Counted from the first letter of the stretch, positions 18,355 to 27,936 are shown. The stretch is DNA of 64,000 nt from an uncultured Acetobacteraceae bacterium (GCA_903895595.1 CAITUP010000031.1:1-64000); one strand, 5' to 3'. Notes: a model not told the origin generated them from the letters alone. Program-made: numbers and translations.

Positions 18355-19437
18355 TTATTCCCCGGCCAGAATCGGCCAGAGCCGGTCGGCGCCCTTGCCG
18401 CAGAAATAGTTACCGACCTTCACCGCCCATTCCGGATCGGAGCCGAACTCTTCCCGCCAAGACCACAGCCGGCGCGTGGCCAGTTGCAGGGAATATTCCT
18501 TGGTGAAGCCGATGGCGCCGTGCACCTGATGCGCCAACTCGCAGGCCAGGGTGGCGGCCTCGCCGACGCGGGTTTTGGCGATGGCGATCTGGAATTCCTC
18601 CCGTTCGTCGTCGCCGCAACCCAGGGACTGGATGCCGAGGTTGGCGGCTGCCACCGCGACCGCTGTCTGTTCCGACAGCACCGCGAGGTTTTGCTGCACC
18701 GCCTGGAATTTCGAGATCGGCCGTCCGAACTGCTGGCGTTCCTGTGCGTAGGTGACCGCGAGGTCCATCGCCCGTTCCAACGCCCCCGACATCATCGTCG
18801 CCCGCGCCAGCGCGCCCCGCCGATACAGCGCCGCTCGGGACACGCCTTCGCCCAAAGGCGCGACGGAGTCCGACGAAACGTGGAAATTATCGAAGGTCAG
18901 CGTGTCGCGGGATTCGTTGGCGATGTTCTTCCCTTTGGCTGGCGAAGGTGCGCCGGAGCCTTCCAGCACGACCGCCATTTCCCCGTCGGGTCCATCGGCG
19001 ATCAGCACGATCTTTTCGGCATGGCTGGCGTAGGGCAGCCGGCTCGCGGTGCCGTTCAGGCGCCAGCCGTTGCCGTCGCGGGTCAATGCCAGTTTGTCGG
19101 CGGCCCGCACCGGCCCCACGGTCATCGGCCCGTCGCCGATTTCCAGCCCGGCCGAGGACGCGACCCAGCCCGCCAGCATCGTTTCCGCCAGCGGAATGGG
19201 GGCGGAGAAGCGGCCGGCCACGCGCAAAGCCGCGTACAGGTCCGACCATTCCGCATCGGCACCGCCCGCGGATTCCGGCAGCGCCGCCAAGGGCACCCCG
19301 GTCTCGCTGACCGCGCGCCACAGATCGGCGGCGAACACGCCTGTTTCGGCGGCATCGACCACTTGCTTGGTGCAAAGGTCCTCGAAAAGACGCCCCATGC
19401 TCTCCAGCAGCATCCTGGTTTCGTCGCGAATTGCCAT
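18355..19437 (-). CDS. acyl-CoA dehydrogenase family protein
   Basis: C-terminal AYAQERQQFGRPISKFQAVQQNLA...ACELAHQVHGAIGFTKEYSLQLATRRLWSWREEFG. Confidence 0.88.
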   Translation of the reverse strand: MAIRDETRMLLESMGRLFEDLCTKQVVDAAETGVFAADLWRAVSETGVPLAALPESAGGADAEWSDLYAALRVAGRFSAPIPLAETMLAGWVASSAGLEIGDGPMTVGPVRAADKLALTRDGNGWRLNGTASRLPYASHAEKIVLIADGPDGEMAVVLEGSGAPSPAKGKNIANESRDTLTFDNFHVSSDSVAPLGEGVSRAALYRRGALARATMMSGALERAMDLAVTYAQERQQFGRPISKFQAVQQNLAVLSEQTAVAVAAANLGIQSLGCGDDEREEFQIAIAKTRVGEAATLACELAHQVHGAIGFTKEYSLQLATRRLWSWREEFGSDPEWAVKVGNYFCGKGADRLWPILAGE

Positions 19438-19451
19438 GATGGGGGACTCCC

Positions 19452-20600
19452 TTACCGAAGGCCGAGGCCGCGGGCGATAATCCCGCGCAGGATTTCACGA
19501 GTGCCGCCCTGGATCGACAGGCGCGGCGCGTTCATCGTGGAACGGGCGAGCATCGAGGCATAAAGATCGATCGCCTCCAGTTCCGGTTCGGTTGCGAACA
19601 ATTGGCGCGCCACGACCGGAATATCCTGCTCGTAGCGGGTGCCAAGGTCCTTCACGACCGCGGATTCGTTGTTCGGTTGCAATCCTTCCATCAGCATGCC
19701 GGCGATCGACACCGACATGGAGCGCAACGTCGCCAGTTGGGAAATCAGTTTGCCGAGCGCGGCGGCGGTGGAACGGTCGGGGGTCGGACCGGCCATGCGG
19801 ATCATCTGTTGCAGCATCTGGAACAGCACCAAAAACCGGTCCGGCGCGCTGCGCTCGAACGCCAGTTCGCTGGTGAGCTGGTTCCAGCCGTTGCCCTCTT
19901 TGCCCAGGAGCAAATGATCGGGGACGAACACGTCGGTGAGAAAGATTTCGTTGAAATGGTGCTCGCCCAGCAGGTTGATCACGGGGCGGATTTCGACGCC
20001 GGGGGTTTTCAGGTCCAGCAGGAACTGAGTCGCACCGGCATGGCGGTCGTTCGCATCGACGTCGTCGGACGACATTTTGCAGAACAGGATCGCGTAGTCG
20101 GCGTTATGCGCGTTGGATGTCCACAGCTTGGTGCCGTTGATGCGGTAGCCGCCATCCACCTTCACCGCGCGAGTCCGGGTGCCGGCGACGTCGGAACCGG
20201 CGTTGGGCTCGCTCATGCCGATGCAGAAGGTCAGTTCCCCGGCGGCGATTTTCGGGCAGAAGAAGTTCTTCTGCTCCTCGGTGCCGAAGCGCAGAATATT
20301 CGGGCCGCTTTGGCGGTCGCCGGTGTAGTGCGCCGACAAGGGCGCGCCGGCCACCAGCATTTCCTCGATCACGACGTAGCGTTCGAAGGATGTGCGTTCG
20401 TGGCCGCCATACTGTTTCGGCCATGTCATCCCGATCCAGCCTTTTTTCCCCATCGCCTGGCTGAATTCGGGGTTATGCTCGCCACGGGTGAAGCCCATGA
20501 CGTCTTTGTGTTCTTCGATGAACGCCCGCACCTCGCCGCGAATTTTAATCGCTTCGGGTGGCAGCTCGACCGGATCGAACCGGAACATTGGCGTTGCCAT
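19452..20600 (-). CDS. acyl-CoA dehydrogenase family protein
   Basis: FCIGMSEPNAGSDVAGTRTRAVKVDGGYRINGTKLWTSNAHNADY; LSIQGGTREILRGIIARGLGLR. Confidence 0.93.
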   Translation of the reverse strand: MATPMFRFDPVELPPEAIKIRGEVRAFIEEHKDVMGFTRGEHNPEFSQAMGKKGWIGMTWPKQYGGHERTSFERYVVIEEMLVAGAPLSAHYTGDRQSGPNILRFGTEEQKNFFCPKIAAGELTFCIGMSEPNAGSDVAGTRTRAVKVDGGYRINGTKLWTSNAHNADYAILFCKMSSDDVDANDRHAGATQFLLDLKTPGVEIRPVINLLGEHHFNEIFLTDVFVPDHLLLGKEGNGWNQLTSELAFERSAPDRFLVLFQMLQQMIRMAGPTPDRSTAAALGKLISQLATLRSMSVSIAGMLMEGLQPNNESAVVKDLGTRYEQDIPVVARQLFATEPELEAIDLYASMLARSTMNAPRLSIQGGTREILRGIIARGLGLR

Positions 20601-20618
20601 GGTCGTCTCCCTTTGTAT

Positions 20619-21665
20619 TTACCAGTTCGTGTCGAAACCCGCGAAGGTGTGCGGGATGCGTTTGATGTCGGTAACCAGATCGCGCGCGAGGCCCACCGGG
20701 GTGCCGGGCGGAAAATGGATGTCCACGGAATCGGCGGCACCACCGAAACGGCGTTCGACCTCCGCGGGCAATTCCGCGAAGGTGCCGCAGGCTGCGAAGA
20801 TGCGCACGGTATCGTCGGATACCTGAGCGCCCATTTCGGCCCAGCGGCCTTCCACGGACATGCGGTGCAGTTTCAGACCCAGGTCCTGCAGCCCGTGCAG
20901 CGCCAGAATGGGCAAATACGTCCGCGTCGAGCCGTAAAATCCGATGCGGCGACGGGCCTTTTCCATTTCCGCCGCGACGGTGGCTTCATCGGGGCCGGTG
21001 CAGACGAAACCGCCGCCATGAATGTCGAAATGCGCGCGGGACCGGCCGGACCGGCGCATGCCCTCCGCCATTTGCGGCATGCAGACTTCTTCCAGGTATT
21101 TGCGGGAACAAATCGGGTGCAGCCGCACGCCGTCGGCCACCTGCCCGGCAACGCGCAGCATCGCTTCCCCGACTGCCGCGATGGTCACCGGGACCATCGG
21201 CAGCCCGGTCGGTTCGGGCGAGAAATCCGGCGTCATCAACGACAATTTGTAGTGCGGGCTGTCGAACGCCAGCTTCCCCCGGGTTTCCCAGCATTTCCAG
21301 ATCGCCCGCAGCGCCAGCACGTAATCGCGCATGCGCGGGGCCGGCGCGGTCCAGGGGATGCCGAAGCGGCGCTCATTATGCCCCTTCACCTGACTGCCCA
21401 GCCCCAGAACGAAACGTCCGTTGGAATTGGCGTGCAGGTCCCATGCTTGACCGGCCAGCACGGTCGGGCTGCGCGGGAAGGCGACCACCACGGACGGCGT
21501 CAGTTCCACCTTTTCCGTTACCATTGCCGCCAGGGCCAGCGGTGTCAGCACGTCGTGGCCGAGTTCCACAGTCATGACGGCATCGAACCCAGCGGCCTCG
21601 GCATCCCGAGCGGCTTGGGGGACTTCGTTCCAGTGGCGCTGGGGGAGAATTGTGTAAACGCGCAT
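20619..21665 (-). CDS. LLM class F420/flavin-dependent oxidoreductase
   Basis: ARDAEAAGFDAVMTVELGHDVLTPLALAAMVTEKVELTPSVVVAFPRSPTVLAGQAWDLHANSNGRFVLGLGSQVKGHNERRFG. Confidence 0.88.
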   Translation of the reverse strand: MRVYTILPQRHWNEVPQAARDAEAAGFDAVMTVELGHDVLTPLALAAMVTEKVELTPSVVVAFPRSPTVLAGQAWDLHANSNGRFVLGLGSQVKGHNERRFGIPWTAPAPRMRDYVLALRAIWKCWETRGKLAFDSPHYKLSLMTPDFSPEPTGLPMVPVTIAAVGEAMLRVAGQVADGVRLHPICSRKYLEEVCMPQMAEGMRRSGRSRAHFDIHGGGFVCTGPDEATVAAEMEKARRRIGFYGSTRTYLPILALHGLQDLGLKLHRMSVEGRWAEMGAQVSDDTVRIFAACGTFAELPAEVERRFGGAADSVDIHFPPGTPVGLARDLVTDIKRIPHTFAGFDTNW

Positions 21666-21670
21666 TTAAA

Positions 21671-22417
21671 TCACACCATTGTCAGGCCGCCGGAGACGCT
21701 GATCGCCTGTCCGGTCATGTAAGCGGCATCGTCCGAGAGAAGGAACGCGATCATTCCCGCGTAGTCGGCCGGCTGGCCGATCCGGCGCAGCGGAATTGCT
21801 TTCGCCAGCGCGTCGCCCAGGTTCGTGCCGTTCGTGAAATTCTCGAACAGCGGGGTGTCGGTCGGGCCGGGGCACAAGGCGTTCAACGTCACGCCCTTGC
21901 GCGCCAGCTCCCGCGCCATGGTCTTGGTAAACGCGATGATCCCGCCTTTGCAGGCGGAATAAACCGCTTCCCCGGACGAACCGACCCGTCCGGCGTCGGA
22001 GGCGACGTTCACCACACGTCCCGATCCCCGCTGCGCCATGCCGCGCACGACGACGTGGTGCATGACCAGGGGGCCGTTCAGGTTGATGCGGATGACTTTT
22101 TCCCAGAACGCCTCATCGGTATCGAGGAACGGGACCGGTGTGTCCCAGCCGGCGACATTGGCCAGCCCGTCGGTAGGGCCTCTTGCATGTTCGAAGGCTT
22201 CCATCGCGGCGGTGACCTGGGCGCGGTTGGCGATGTCGACGCCGAAGGCCAGGGCTTGGCCTCCGGCGCAGGCGGCGGCGGTTTCCTCCGCACCTTCTGC
22301 GTTCAGATCGAAAATGCCAACGACGCAGCCTTCGTTGGCAAGACGCAGCGCCGCTTCCCGGCCGATGCCGCTGGCACCGCCGGTCAGGATTATTTTTTTG
22401 TCTTGGAGTCCCCGCAT
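21671..22417 (-). CDS. SDR family oxidoreductase
   Basis: GGASGIGREAALRLANEG; YSACKGGIIAFTKTMARELARKGVTLNALCPGPTDTP; C-terminal YMTGQAISVSGGLTMV. Confidence 0.92.
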   Translation of the reverse strand: MRGLQDKKIILTGGASGIGREAALRLANEGCVVGIFDLNAEGAEETAAACAGGQALAFGVDIANRAQVTAAMEAFEHARGPTDGLANVAGWDTPVPFLDTDEAFWEKVIRINLNGPLVMHHVVVRGMAQRGSGRVVNVASDAGRVGSSGEAVYSACKGGIIAFTKTMARELARKGVTLNALCPGPTDTPLFENFTNGTNLGDALAKAIPLRRIGQPADYAGMIAFLLSDDAAYMTGQAISVSGGLTMV

Positions 22418-22420
22418 GAT

Positions 22421-23026
22421 TTATCCCCGAGCAAGTCGGCGCTGGACGAATTCCAACCGGTCCTGGCCCCAGAAAATGTCCTCGCCGATCACGTAGCAAG
22501 GCGCACCGAATACCCCTCGAGCGAGGGCGGCTTCGGTGTCGACCTTGCGGCGGGCGGCCCATTGCGGATCGGCGCCCAGCTTCAACACCGCATCCGCATT
22601 CAACCCGACATCGCGGATTAGCTCCGCCAGCGTATCCAGATTGCCGGGGTTCTTTTCGTCCTGCCACACGGCTTTCAGCACGCGATGCGCCAGCTTGATC
22701 GCCGGGGCGTCGCCCACGGTTTCCCGCAGGCCGATCACGCAGGCCGAGGATGGCATTTCGGCCGAGGGAAAATGCTTGGGCTGGATATTGATGGGGATGC
22801 CCAGATGGTCGCGCCAGCGTGCCAGTTCCTGCAAGCGGTAGGCTTGGCGCTGCGCCGAGCGCTTCGGCAACGGCAAGCCGCCGGAGCCGGCGAAAATCTC
22901 GCCGAAATCCACCGGGTAAATCCGGAGGGAGGCGCCGTACGCCATGGCCATCGCCTCGATCCGGGCGGCGCCCAGATGGGTCCAGGGTGAGTTCAAGGAA
23001 GCGTAGTAGTCGATGTGTAAGGCCAT
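22421..23026 (-). CDS. 2-hydroxychromene-2-carboxylate isomerase / DsbA-like thioredoxin-fold protein
   Basis: HIDYYASLNSPWTHLGAARIEAMAMAYGASLRIYPVDFGEIF; GVFGAPCYVIGEDIFWGQDRLEFVQRRL. Confidence 0.85.
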   Translation of the reverse strand: MALHIDYYASLNSPWTHLGAARIEAMAMAYGASLRIYPVDFGEIFAGSGGLPLPKRSAQRQAYRLQELARWRDHLGIPINIQPKHFPSAEMPSSACVIGLRETVGDAPAIKLAHRVLKAVWQDEKNPGNLDTLAELIRDVGLNADAVLKLGADPQWAARRKVDTEAALARGVFGAPCYVIGEDIFWGQDRLEFVQRRLARG

Positions 23027-23075
23027 GGATCGTCCCCGGTTGTTCGGCGGGAACGATCCTGCGGGAGGACAGCCG

Positions 23076-23825
23076 CTAGAGCAACTGCCCGCCGTCCACC
23101 ACGATGGTTTGGCCGGTCACCCACGACGCCAAGGGCGAGGCCAGGAACATCACGACGTTCGACACTTCCTCCGGTGTGCCGAGCCGGCCGAAGGGGATGG
23201 AGCTCAGCACGGCGTTATACAGCCGCGGCGGCTCTTCCCGCTTGCGCCGGTCCCACACGCCACCCGGGAATTCGATGGAACCGGGTGCGACACCGTTCAC
23301 CCGGATGCCGTCGCGGGCGTACATCGCGGCCTGGGTGTTGGTGTAGTGGATCACCGCCGCCTTGATCGCCCCGTAAGGCGGTTGCCGCGCGGCCGAACGC
23401 AGGGCGGAGATCGACGATGTGTTGATGACGGACCCCTTGCCCGCCTTCAGGAACGGCAGCGCGGCATGGGTGGCGTGCACGATTGCCATCATGTCGATGG
23501 CCATGCTGGTCATCCAGCCCTTCTCGTCGTCCGAGGACCCGAAGGCGGAGGCGTTGTTCACCAGCACATCGATCCCGCCCAACGAGGCCGCGGCATCGGC
23601 GATGTAAGCCTCGATCTCGGCCTGGTTGCCAAGATCCGCGGACCCCGCATGAGCCTTATGCCCAAGCGCGGCGACTTCCAAACGGGTTGCCTCAAGCGTG
23701 TCGGCGCCGCGCGCGCAGATCGACACATCCGCGCCGGCCGCCGCGAAGCCCAGCGCCATTGCTCGGCCGATTCCGCGGCTGCCGCCGCAGATGACGACTT
23801 TCTTGTTGTTGAAATCGAATGTCAT
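23076..23825 (-). CDS. SDR family oxidoreductase
   Basis: KKVVICGGSRGIGRAMALGFAAAGADVSICARG; YGAIKAAVIHYTNTQAAMYARDGIRVNGVAPGSIEFPGG; WVTGQTIVVDGGQLL. Confidence 0.93.
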   Translation of the reverse strand: MTFDFNNKKVVICGGSRGIGRAMALGFAAAGADVSICARGADTLEATRLEVAALGHKAHAGSADLGNQAEIEAYIADAAASLGGIDVLVNNASAFGSSDDEKGWMTSMAIDMMAIVHATHAALPFLKAGKGSVINTSSISALRSAARQPPYGAIKAAVIHYTNTQAAMYARDGIRVNGVAPGSIEFPGGVWDRRKREEPPRLYNAVLSSIPFGRLGTPEEVSNVVMFLASPLASWVTGQTIVVDGGQLL

Positions 23826-23903
23826 GGTGGCCCTTGGAGGTTGGAGAACACGGGCCCGGATAGTCCTTCACGCCGCTTGCCGATGCAACCGCCAGCGGGG
23901 GCA

Positions 23904-24980
23904 TCAGCCGCCCAAAAACCAATCCAGAATGGCGGGGTTCTCGTCGCGCGGGTAGACGTGGGACAGATCGGCGATCTCCCGATAAACCACATTCGCCCCC
24001 GCCGCCCGCAGCATTTGTTGCGAGGTCCGTGCCATGTCGACGGGGAACATCCAGTCTTTGGCGCCGTGGATCAGGTAGATCGGTAACCCCTGTATCCGCT
24101 CCGGCTCGCTGACGGACAGCAGCATCGGGTGGAAGCTGGCGGCGCAGGGCGCGAGGTGGGTGAAGGGCGAGTCCGCGCCCAGGCCGCTCAGCAGCGTGAA
24201 AGTGCCGCCGTCGCTCATGCCGGTCAGCAGGCGCCGCGCCGGGTCGATGGCGCAATGGCGTCCGACGTCGGCCAGGATGGCGGCCAGTTTGGCGGAATCG
24301 ACCTCCGGGTCCATCAGCGACCACGTATCCCCGCGTGCCGTGGGGGAGACGAGGATGCAGCCGCGCGACCGAGCCTCCCGCAGCCAGGACCAGAGGAACA
24401 GGCGGCCGTGGCCGGCGCCGCCGTGCAGCGCGAAAACGATCGGCGCGGGTTTCGTCAGGTCCAGGTATTCCGGGATGTAAATGGTGAAGCCGCCGCGCAT
24501 GCCGGTTTCGTTGCTGGCATGCATGACGCTGGTGCCATCCGGCGGTGCGACGCCGAGGCGGGCGAGCAGGACGGTGTCGTCCCGCCGGGACTGTTCCAGG
24601 AAAAAGCGGCTGACCGGCGGCAACATATTGGCCACCTGATACAATGCCTCCTGCGCCCGCCCGGTTTGCCGCAGCGCTCGGCTGGCGGCGAATTGCGGGT
24701 TGGGTTGCGAAGGCGCGTCCCGCAGGCCTGACGCCGCGTGCAGCGTGTGCTTGGCGGCCTCGGCAAAGACGTCGCGGAATGGGTGCATTTGCTCAGGCCA
24801 GGGCGCCGCGTTGAACGCAGTCAGCGCCTGTTCGATTTGCTGCTCCAGATCGCCCAGCGGTTCGGCAAGCGCCGGTGTGACGGGCGGAAGAAGAAAGCGG
24901 CCGATCGCCTCCAACCGGTCCAGCGTCGCCAGCAACGGCACCAGGAGGGCCGCGATGATGTCCGGCATTCTGTCGCTCAT
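23904..24980 (-). CDS. alpha/beta hydrolase (phospholipase/esterase-like)
   Basis: PIVFALHGGAGHGRLFLWSWLREARSRGCILVSPTARGDTWS; LLTGMSDGGTFTLL nucleophile elbow; GAKDWMFPVDMAR. Confidence 0.8.
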   Translation of the reverse strand: MSDRMPDIIAALLVPLLATLDRLEAIGRFLLPPVTPALAEPLGDLEQQIEQALTAFNAAPWPEQMHPFRDVFAEAAKHTLHAASGLRDAPSQPNPQFAASRALRQTGRAQEALYQVANMLPPVSRFFLEQSRRDDTVLLARLGVAPPDGTSVMHASNETGMRGGFTIYIPEYLDLTKPAPIVFALHGGAGHGRLFLWSWLREARSRGCILVSPTARGDTWSLMDPEVDSAKLAAILADVGRHCAIDPARRLLTGMSDGGTFTLLSGLGADSPFTHLAPCAASFHPMLLSVSEPERIQGLPIYLIHGAKDWMFPVDMARTSQQMLRAAGANVVYREIADLSHVYPRDENPAILDWFLGG

Positions 24981-25119
24981 GGCGATGCTCCGTGCGTGAG
25001 TGGGTCACAGACAAGGGGAAGGGGCGCGGGAGCGCAAGGCCCGAGCAAAAAAGTAGCCCATGTTAACGGTTGCTTAATCTTTGCTGGGTAGATTCTCGCA
25101 GCAGGCGCGAATGAACGGC

Positions 25120-25148
25120 TTGCTGTTTCTGCGGGATGCCCGTATATT
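25120..25148 (+). promoter_or_regulatory. candidate promoter of brnT locus
   Basis: TTGCTG -N17- TATATT immediately upstream of the BrnT-coding frame. Confidence 0.45.
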
Positions 25149-25160
25149 ACGCTCACAGAT

Positions 25161-25451
25161 GAGTTCGAATGGGACGACAGGAAGGCCGCCAGGAACCTTC
25201 GCGTTCACGGGATAGCCTTCGAGACCGCGACGGAGGTGTTCGACGACGCCATGGCGTACGAATGGCAGGACGATACCCCAGGCACGGGGGAGGAGCGCTT
25301 TCTGACCCTCGGTATGTCGGGAAGCGGCGTGCTTCTGGTTGTCTCTACCCTGCGAGGCGAACGCATTCGCCTGATATCGGCCCGGCGGGCGGAACATTAT
25401 GAAAGAATGGCGTACCGCGATGGACACCGTAGCAAATTGGACCGCCCCTGA
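25161..25451 (+). CDS. brnT: BrnT family toxin (frame has no in-frame ATG/GTG/TTG at its expected N-terminus)
   Basis: Frame reads EFEWDDRKAARNLRVHGIAFETATEVFDDAMAYEWQDDTPGTGEERFLTLGMSGSGVLLVVSTLRGERIRLISARRAEHYERMAYRD; ORF track starts only at internal GTG 25236. Confidence 0.8.
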   Translation, partial: EFEWDDRKAARNLRVHGIAFETATEVFDDAMAYEWQDDTPGTGEERFLTLGMSGSGVLLVVSTLRGERIRLISARRAEHYERMAYRDGHRSKLDRP

Positions 25452-25707
25452 GGCAGACAACGACGGCGATGTTGCACCGCTGACGCCGGATCGTATCGCG
25501 CGTCTGAAGGAAACCCCGCGGATCAAGATCATCAGGCGTGCCCTGCGTCTGTCGCAGGAAGAATTCGCCGCGCGCTACCGCATTCCGGTCGGAACGCTCC
25601 GCGATTGGGAGCAAGGCCGTTACGAACCGGATGCCGCGGCGCGGGCGTATCTGCACGTCATCGCCCGCGAACCCGAAATGGTTCGGCGGGCTTTGGACGC
25701 GGGTTAG
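25399..25707 (+). CDS. HTH-type antitoxin/regulator paired with BrnT
   Basis: IKIIRRALRLSQEEFAARYRIPVGTLRDWEQGRYEPDAAARAYLHVIAREPEMVRRAL (XRE-like HTH); overlaps brnT 3' end. Confidence 0.88.
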   Translation: MKEWRTAMDTVANWTAPEADNDGDVAPLTPDRIARLKETPRIKIIRRALRLSQEEFAARYRIPVGTLRDWEQGRYEPDAAARAYLHVIAREPEMVRRALDAG

Positions 25708-25709
25708 AA

Positions 25710-26399
25710 TTATTCCGTCATGATCAGTTTCGACAAAGCCTCGGGCTCCGTCAGCATCGGATAATGGCCGGTGTTCAGTTCGTACCATTTGGCGCCGAGC
25801 GTATCGGCGGCGCGGCGTTGGTGCGCGAGGCCGGGGTTCGGGGCTTGGGTGCAATAGATCACCGAAGCGTTCCATTTCTGCTGCCAGAAGCTGTCCAGCT
25901 TCACCGGGGCCGCCATCGCCGCCACAGGGTGCGGGGTGTAGCGGGCCAGCGCCCATTCCTTGGTTTCCCCGGTCAGCGACGCGAACATGCGGTTCGATGC
26001 GTCCTCATAGGACGGGCCGGTCGCCACATCGGTGGTCACAGCGGTGGGACGCTGCACATGGTCGGACACGGCCTCCCCATTGAACAAAGCCAGGGCGTCG
26101 GCCAGCACCACGCGGGCGATGCGGTCGCGGGCGAGTTCGGCGACGCGGCAGGCGATCATGCCGCCGCAGGATGTGCCGACGAGGATGACATCCTTCAGGT
26201 CCTCGAAAAACAGCAGTTCGGCGACTTCCGCCGCTTGGCTTTCGGTGTCGATGCCGGGGCGCAGCGCGTGCCGACGCTCGCCGCAGCCGTCCAGCGTTGG
26301 CGCGAATACATTGTGTCCGGCGGCGCGCAGGCATGCGGTCACGCGGGTCCAGATCCAGCCGCCCTGATAGGCGCCGTGCAACAAAACGATATTGGCCAT
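25710..26399 (-). CDS. alpha/beta fold hydrolase
   Basis: MANIVLLHGAYQGGWIWTRVTACLRAAGHNVFAPTLDGCGER; LVGTSCGGMIACRVAE. Confidence 0.88.
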   Translation of the reverse strand: MANIVLLHGAYQGGWIWTRVTACLRAAGHNVFAPTLDGCGERRHALRPGIDTESQAAEVAELLFFEDLKDVILVGTSCGGMIACRVAELARDRIARVVLADALALFNGEAVSDHVQRPTAVTTDVATGPSYEDASNRMFASLTGETKEWALARYTPHPVAAMAAPVKLDSFWQQKWNASVIYCTQAPNPGLAHQRRAADTLGAKWYELNTGHYPMLTEPEALSKLIMTE

Positions 26400-26415
26400 G
26401 TGGGTTCCTCCTTCT

Positions 26416-27936
26416 CTACGCGGCAACCTTCCGTTGCCGCTTCTTCGCCATCGCGATCAGCAGTATCGCCCCGGCGGAGGTCGCCGTATAGAACCCGAAC
26501 GCGTTGACGTAGCCGATCATCGCCGCCTGCCGGTTAATTTCCTTGGACATCTGCGCCAGACCGGGAAGCGTATCCACCGTCCAGGCGCCCATCGCCCATG
26601 GCAGCGCCAGCACCTTGTTGTAGGGCGTGATCATCTCGGTCATGCGGCTGTAATTGGCGCCTTGAGCGTGAATGATTTCGGCGACACAGACGGAAATGAA
26701 CAGGCTCGACCCGATGTTGCGCATCAGATGGAATAGCGCCATCGCCTCGGGCATCAGGCGGCTTTCCAGCGTGGGGAACGTTGCGATGGTCAGCGGCACC
26801 CAGAAAATGCCTACCGCGATGCCCTGCAGCACGCTGTTCAACGCCAGCGTCGTCATGTCGACGTTCAGATCGAGGCTCATGAGCCACAGGCCCGATATCA
26901 CCTGAACGCTGAAGCCGAAAATCATCCCGACCCGTGGATCGGTGCGGCCGGCGAACATCGCCAGGAAGAACCCGATCGTGGCGCCGACGCCGCGGGCGCC
27001 CAGGATCTCGCCGATGATTTGGTCTGGAAATCCCGCATATTGTTGCAGCAGGGACGGCAGCAGCACGACCGGCGTGAAATTCAGCATCCCGTAAAACGTG
27101 ACCAGCACCAGCCCCAGCGCGTAGTTGGGGTCGGTCAGCATCTTCAGGTCCAGGAACGGCTTATCGGCCGTGAGGCTGTGGACCAGGAACATGAACAATG
27201 CCAGCACCGCGATCACGGTCTCGATGGTGATTTCGGTGGATTCATACCAATCGAGCCGCTGGCCGCGCGACAGCACCAGCTGTACGCAGGACATGGTGAT
27301 CGCGAAGGTCAGAAACCCCGTCCAGTCCAGCTTTATGGTGGCGGCCGGCGGATCGCGCGGCAGGATCAGTTGCAGGGCTGTCACACCCGCCATCCCCACC
27401 GGCACCAACATATAGAACGCGTAGCGCCAGCTGTATTCCTGCGCCAGGAAGCCGCCGAGCGTCGGACCGATCACCGGTCCGATCACGACGGCCATGCCGA
27501 AGATGGAGGTCACCATCCCCACCTGACGGCGCGGAAAACTGTCCAGCAGAATGGCGTTCGACAAGGGAACCAAGGGCGCCCCCAACGCCCCCTGGGCGAT
27601 CCGCCAGAACACCAGGGCACCCAGCGAGTCGGACGCGCCGCAGAACCAGGTGGCGACGGTGAAGCCCGACAGCGACCAGATCATCACCCCGCGCCGCCCG
27701 AATCGTCCGACGAACCACCCCGTCATCGGCGTCACGACCGCGGTGGCCAGAATGTTGAACGTCACTGCCCAAGCGATCTCATCCGCCGTCGCCGCCAGCG
27801 TGCCCTGCATCTGCGGCAGCAGGGTCGAAGCAATCAGCAACGTCGTGGAATACAGTGTGGACGCCAGAATGATCGCGCCCATGATCGCCCAGCGCTGCGC
27901 CGGTGTCAGCGAAAGCGCGAAAGGGCTATCGGACAT
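26416..27936 (-). CDS. DHA2/EmrB-QacA-type MFS drug efflux transporter
   Basis: 14-TM-like; STLLPQMQGTLAATADEIAWAVTFNILATAVVTPMTGWFVGRFGRR; SNAILLDSFPRRQVGMVTSIFGMAVVIGPVIGPTLGGFL. Confidence 0.93.
   Translation of the reverse strand: MSDSPFALSLTPAQRWAIMGAIILASTLYSTTLLIASTLLPQMQGTLAATADEIAWAVTFNILATAVVTPMTGWFVGRFGRRGVMIWSLSGFTVATWFCGASDSLGALVFWRIAQGALGAPLVPLSNAILLDSFPRRQVGMVTSIFGMAVVIGPVIGPTLGGFLAQEYSWRYAFYMLVPVGMAGVTALQLILPRDPPAATIKLDWTGFLTFAITMSCVQLVLSRGQRLDWYESTEITIETVIAVLALFMFLVHSLTADKPFLDLKMLTDPNYALGLVLVTFYGMLNFTPVVLLPSLLQQYAGFPDQIIGEILGARGVGATIGFFLAMFAGRTDPRVGMIFGFSVQVISGLWLMSLDLNVDMTTLALNSVLQGIAVGIFWVPLTIATFPTLESRLMPEAMALFHLMRNIGSSLFISVCVAEIIHAQGANYSRMTEMITPYNKVLALPWAMGAWTVDTLPGLAQMSKEINRQAAMIGYVNAFGFYTATSAGAILLIAMAKKRQRKVAA

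Noticed and set aside
19602-21722. 706-aa plus-strand ORF
   Set aside because: Antisense to two acyl-CoA dehydrogenase/LLM genes that carry clear family motifs; high-GC spurious ORF.
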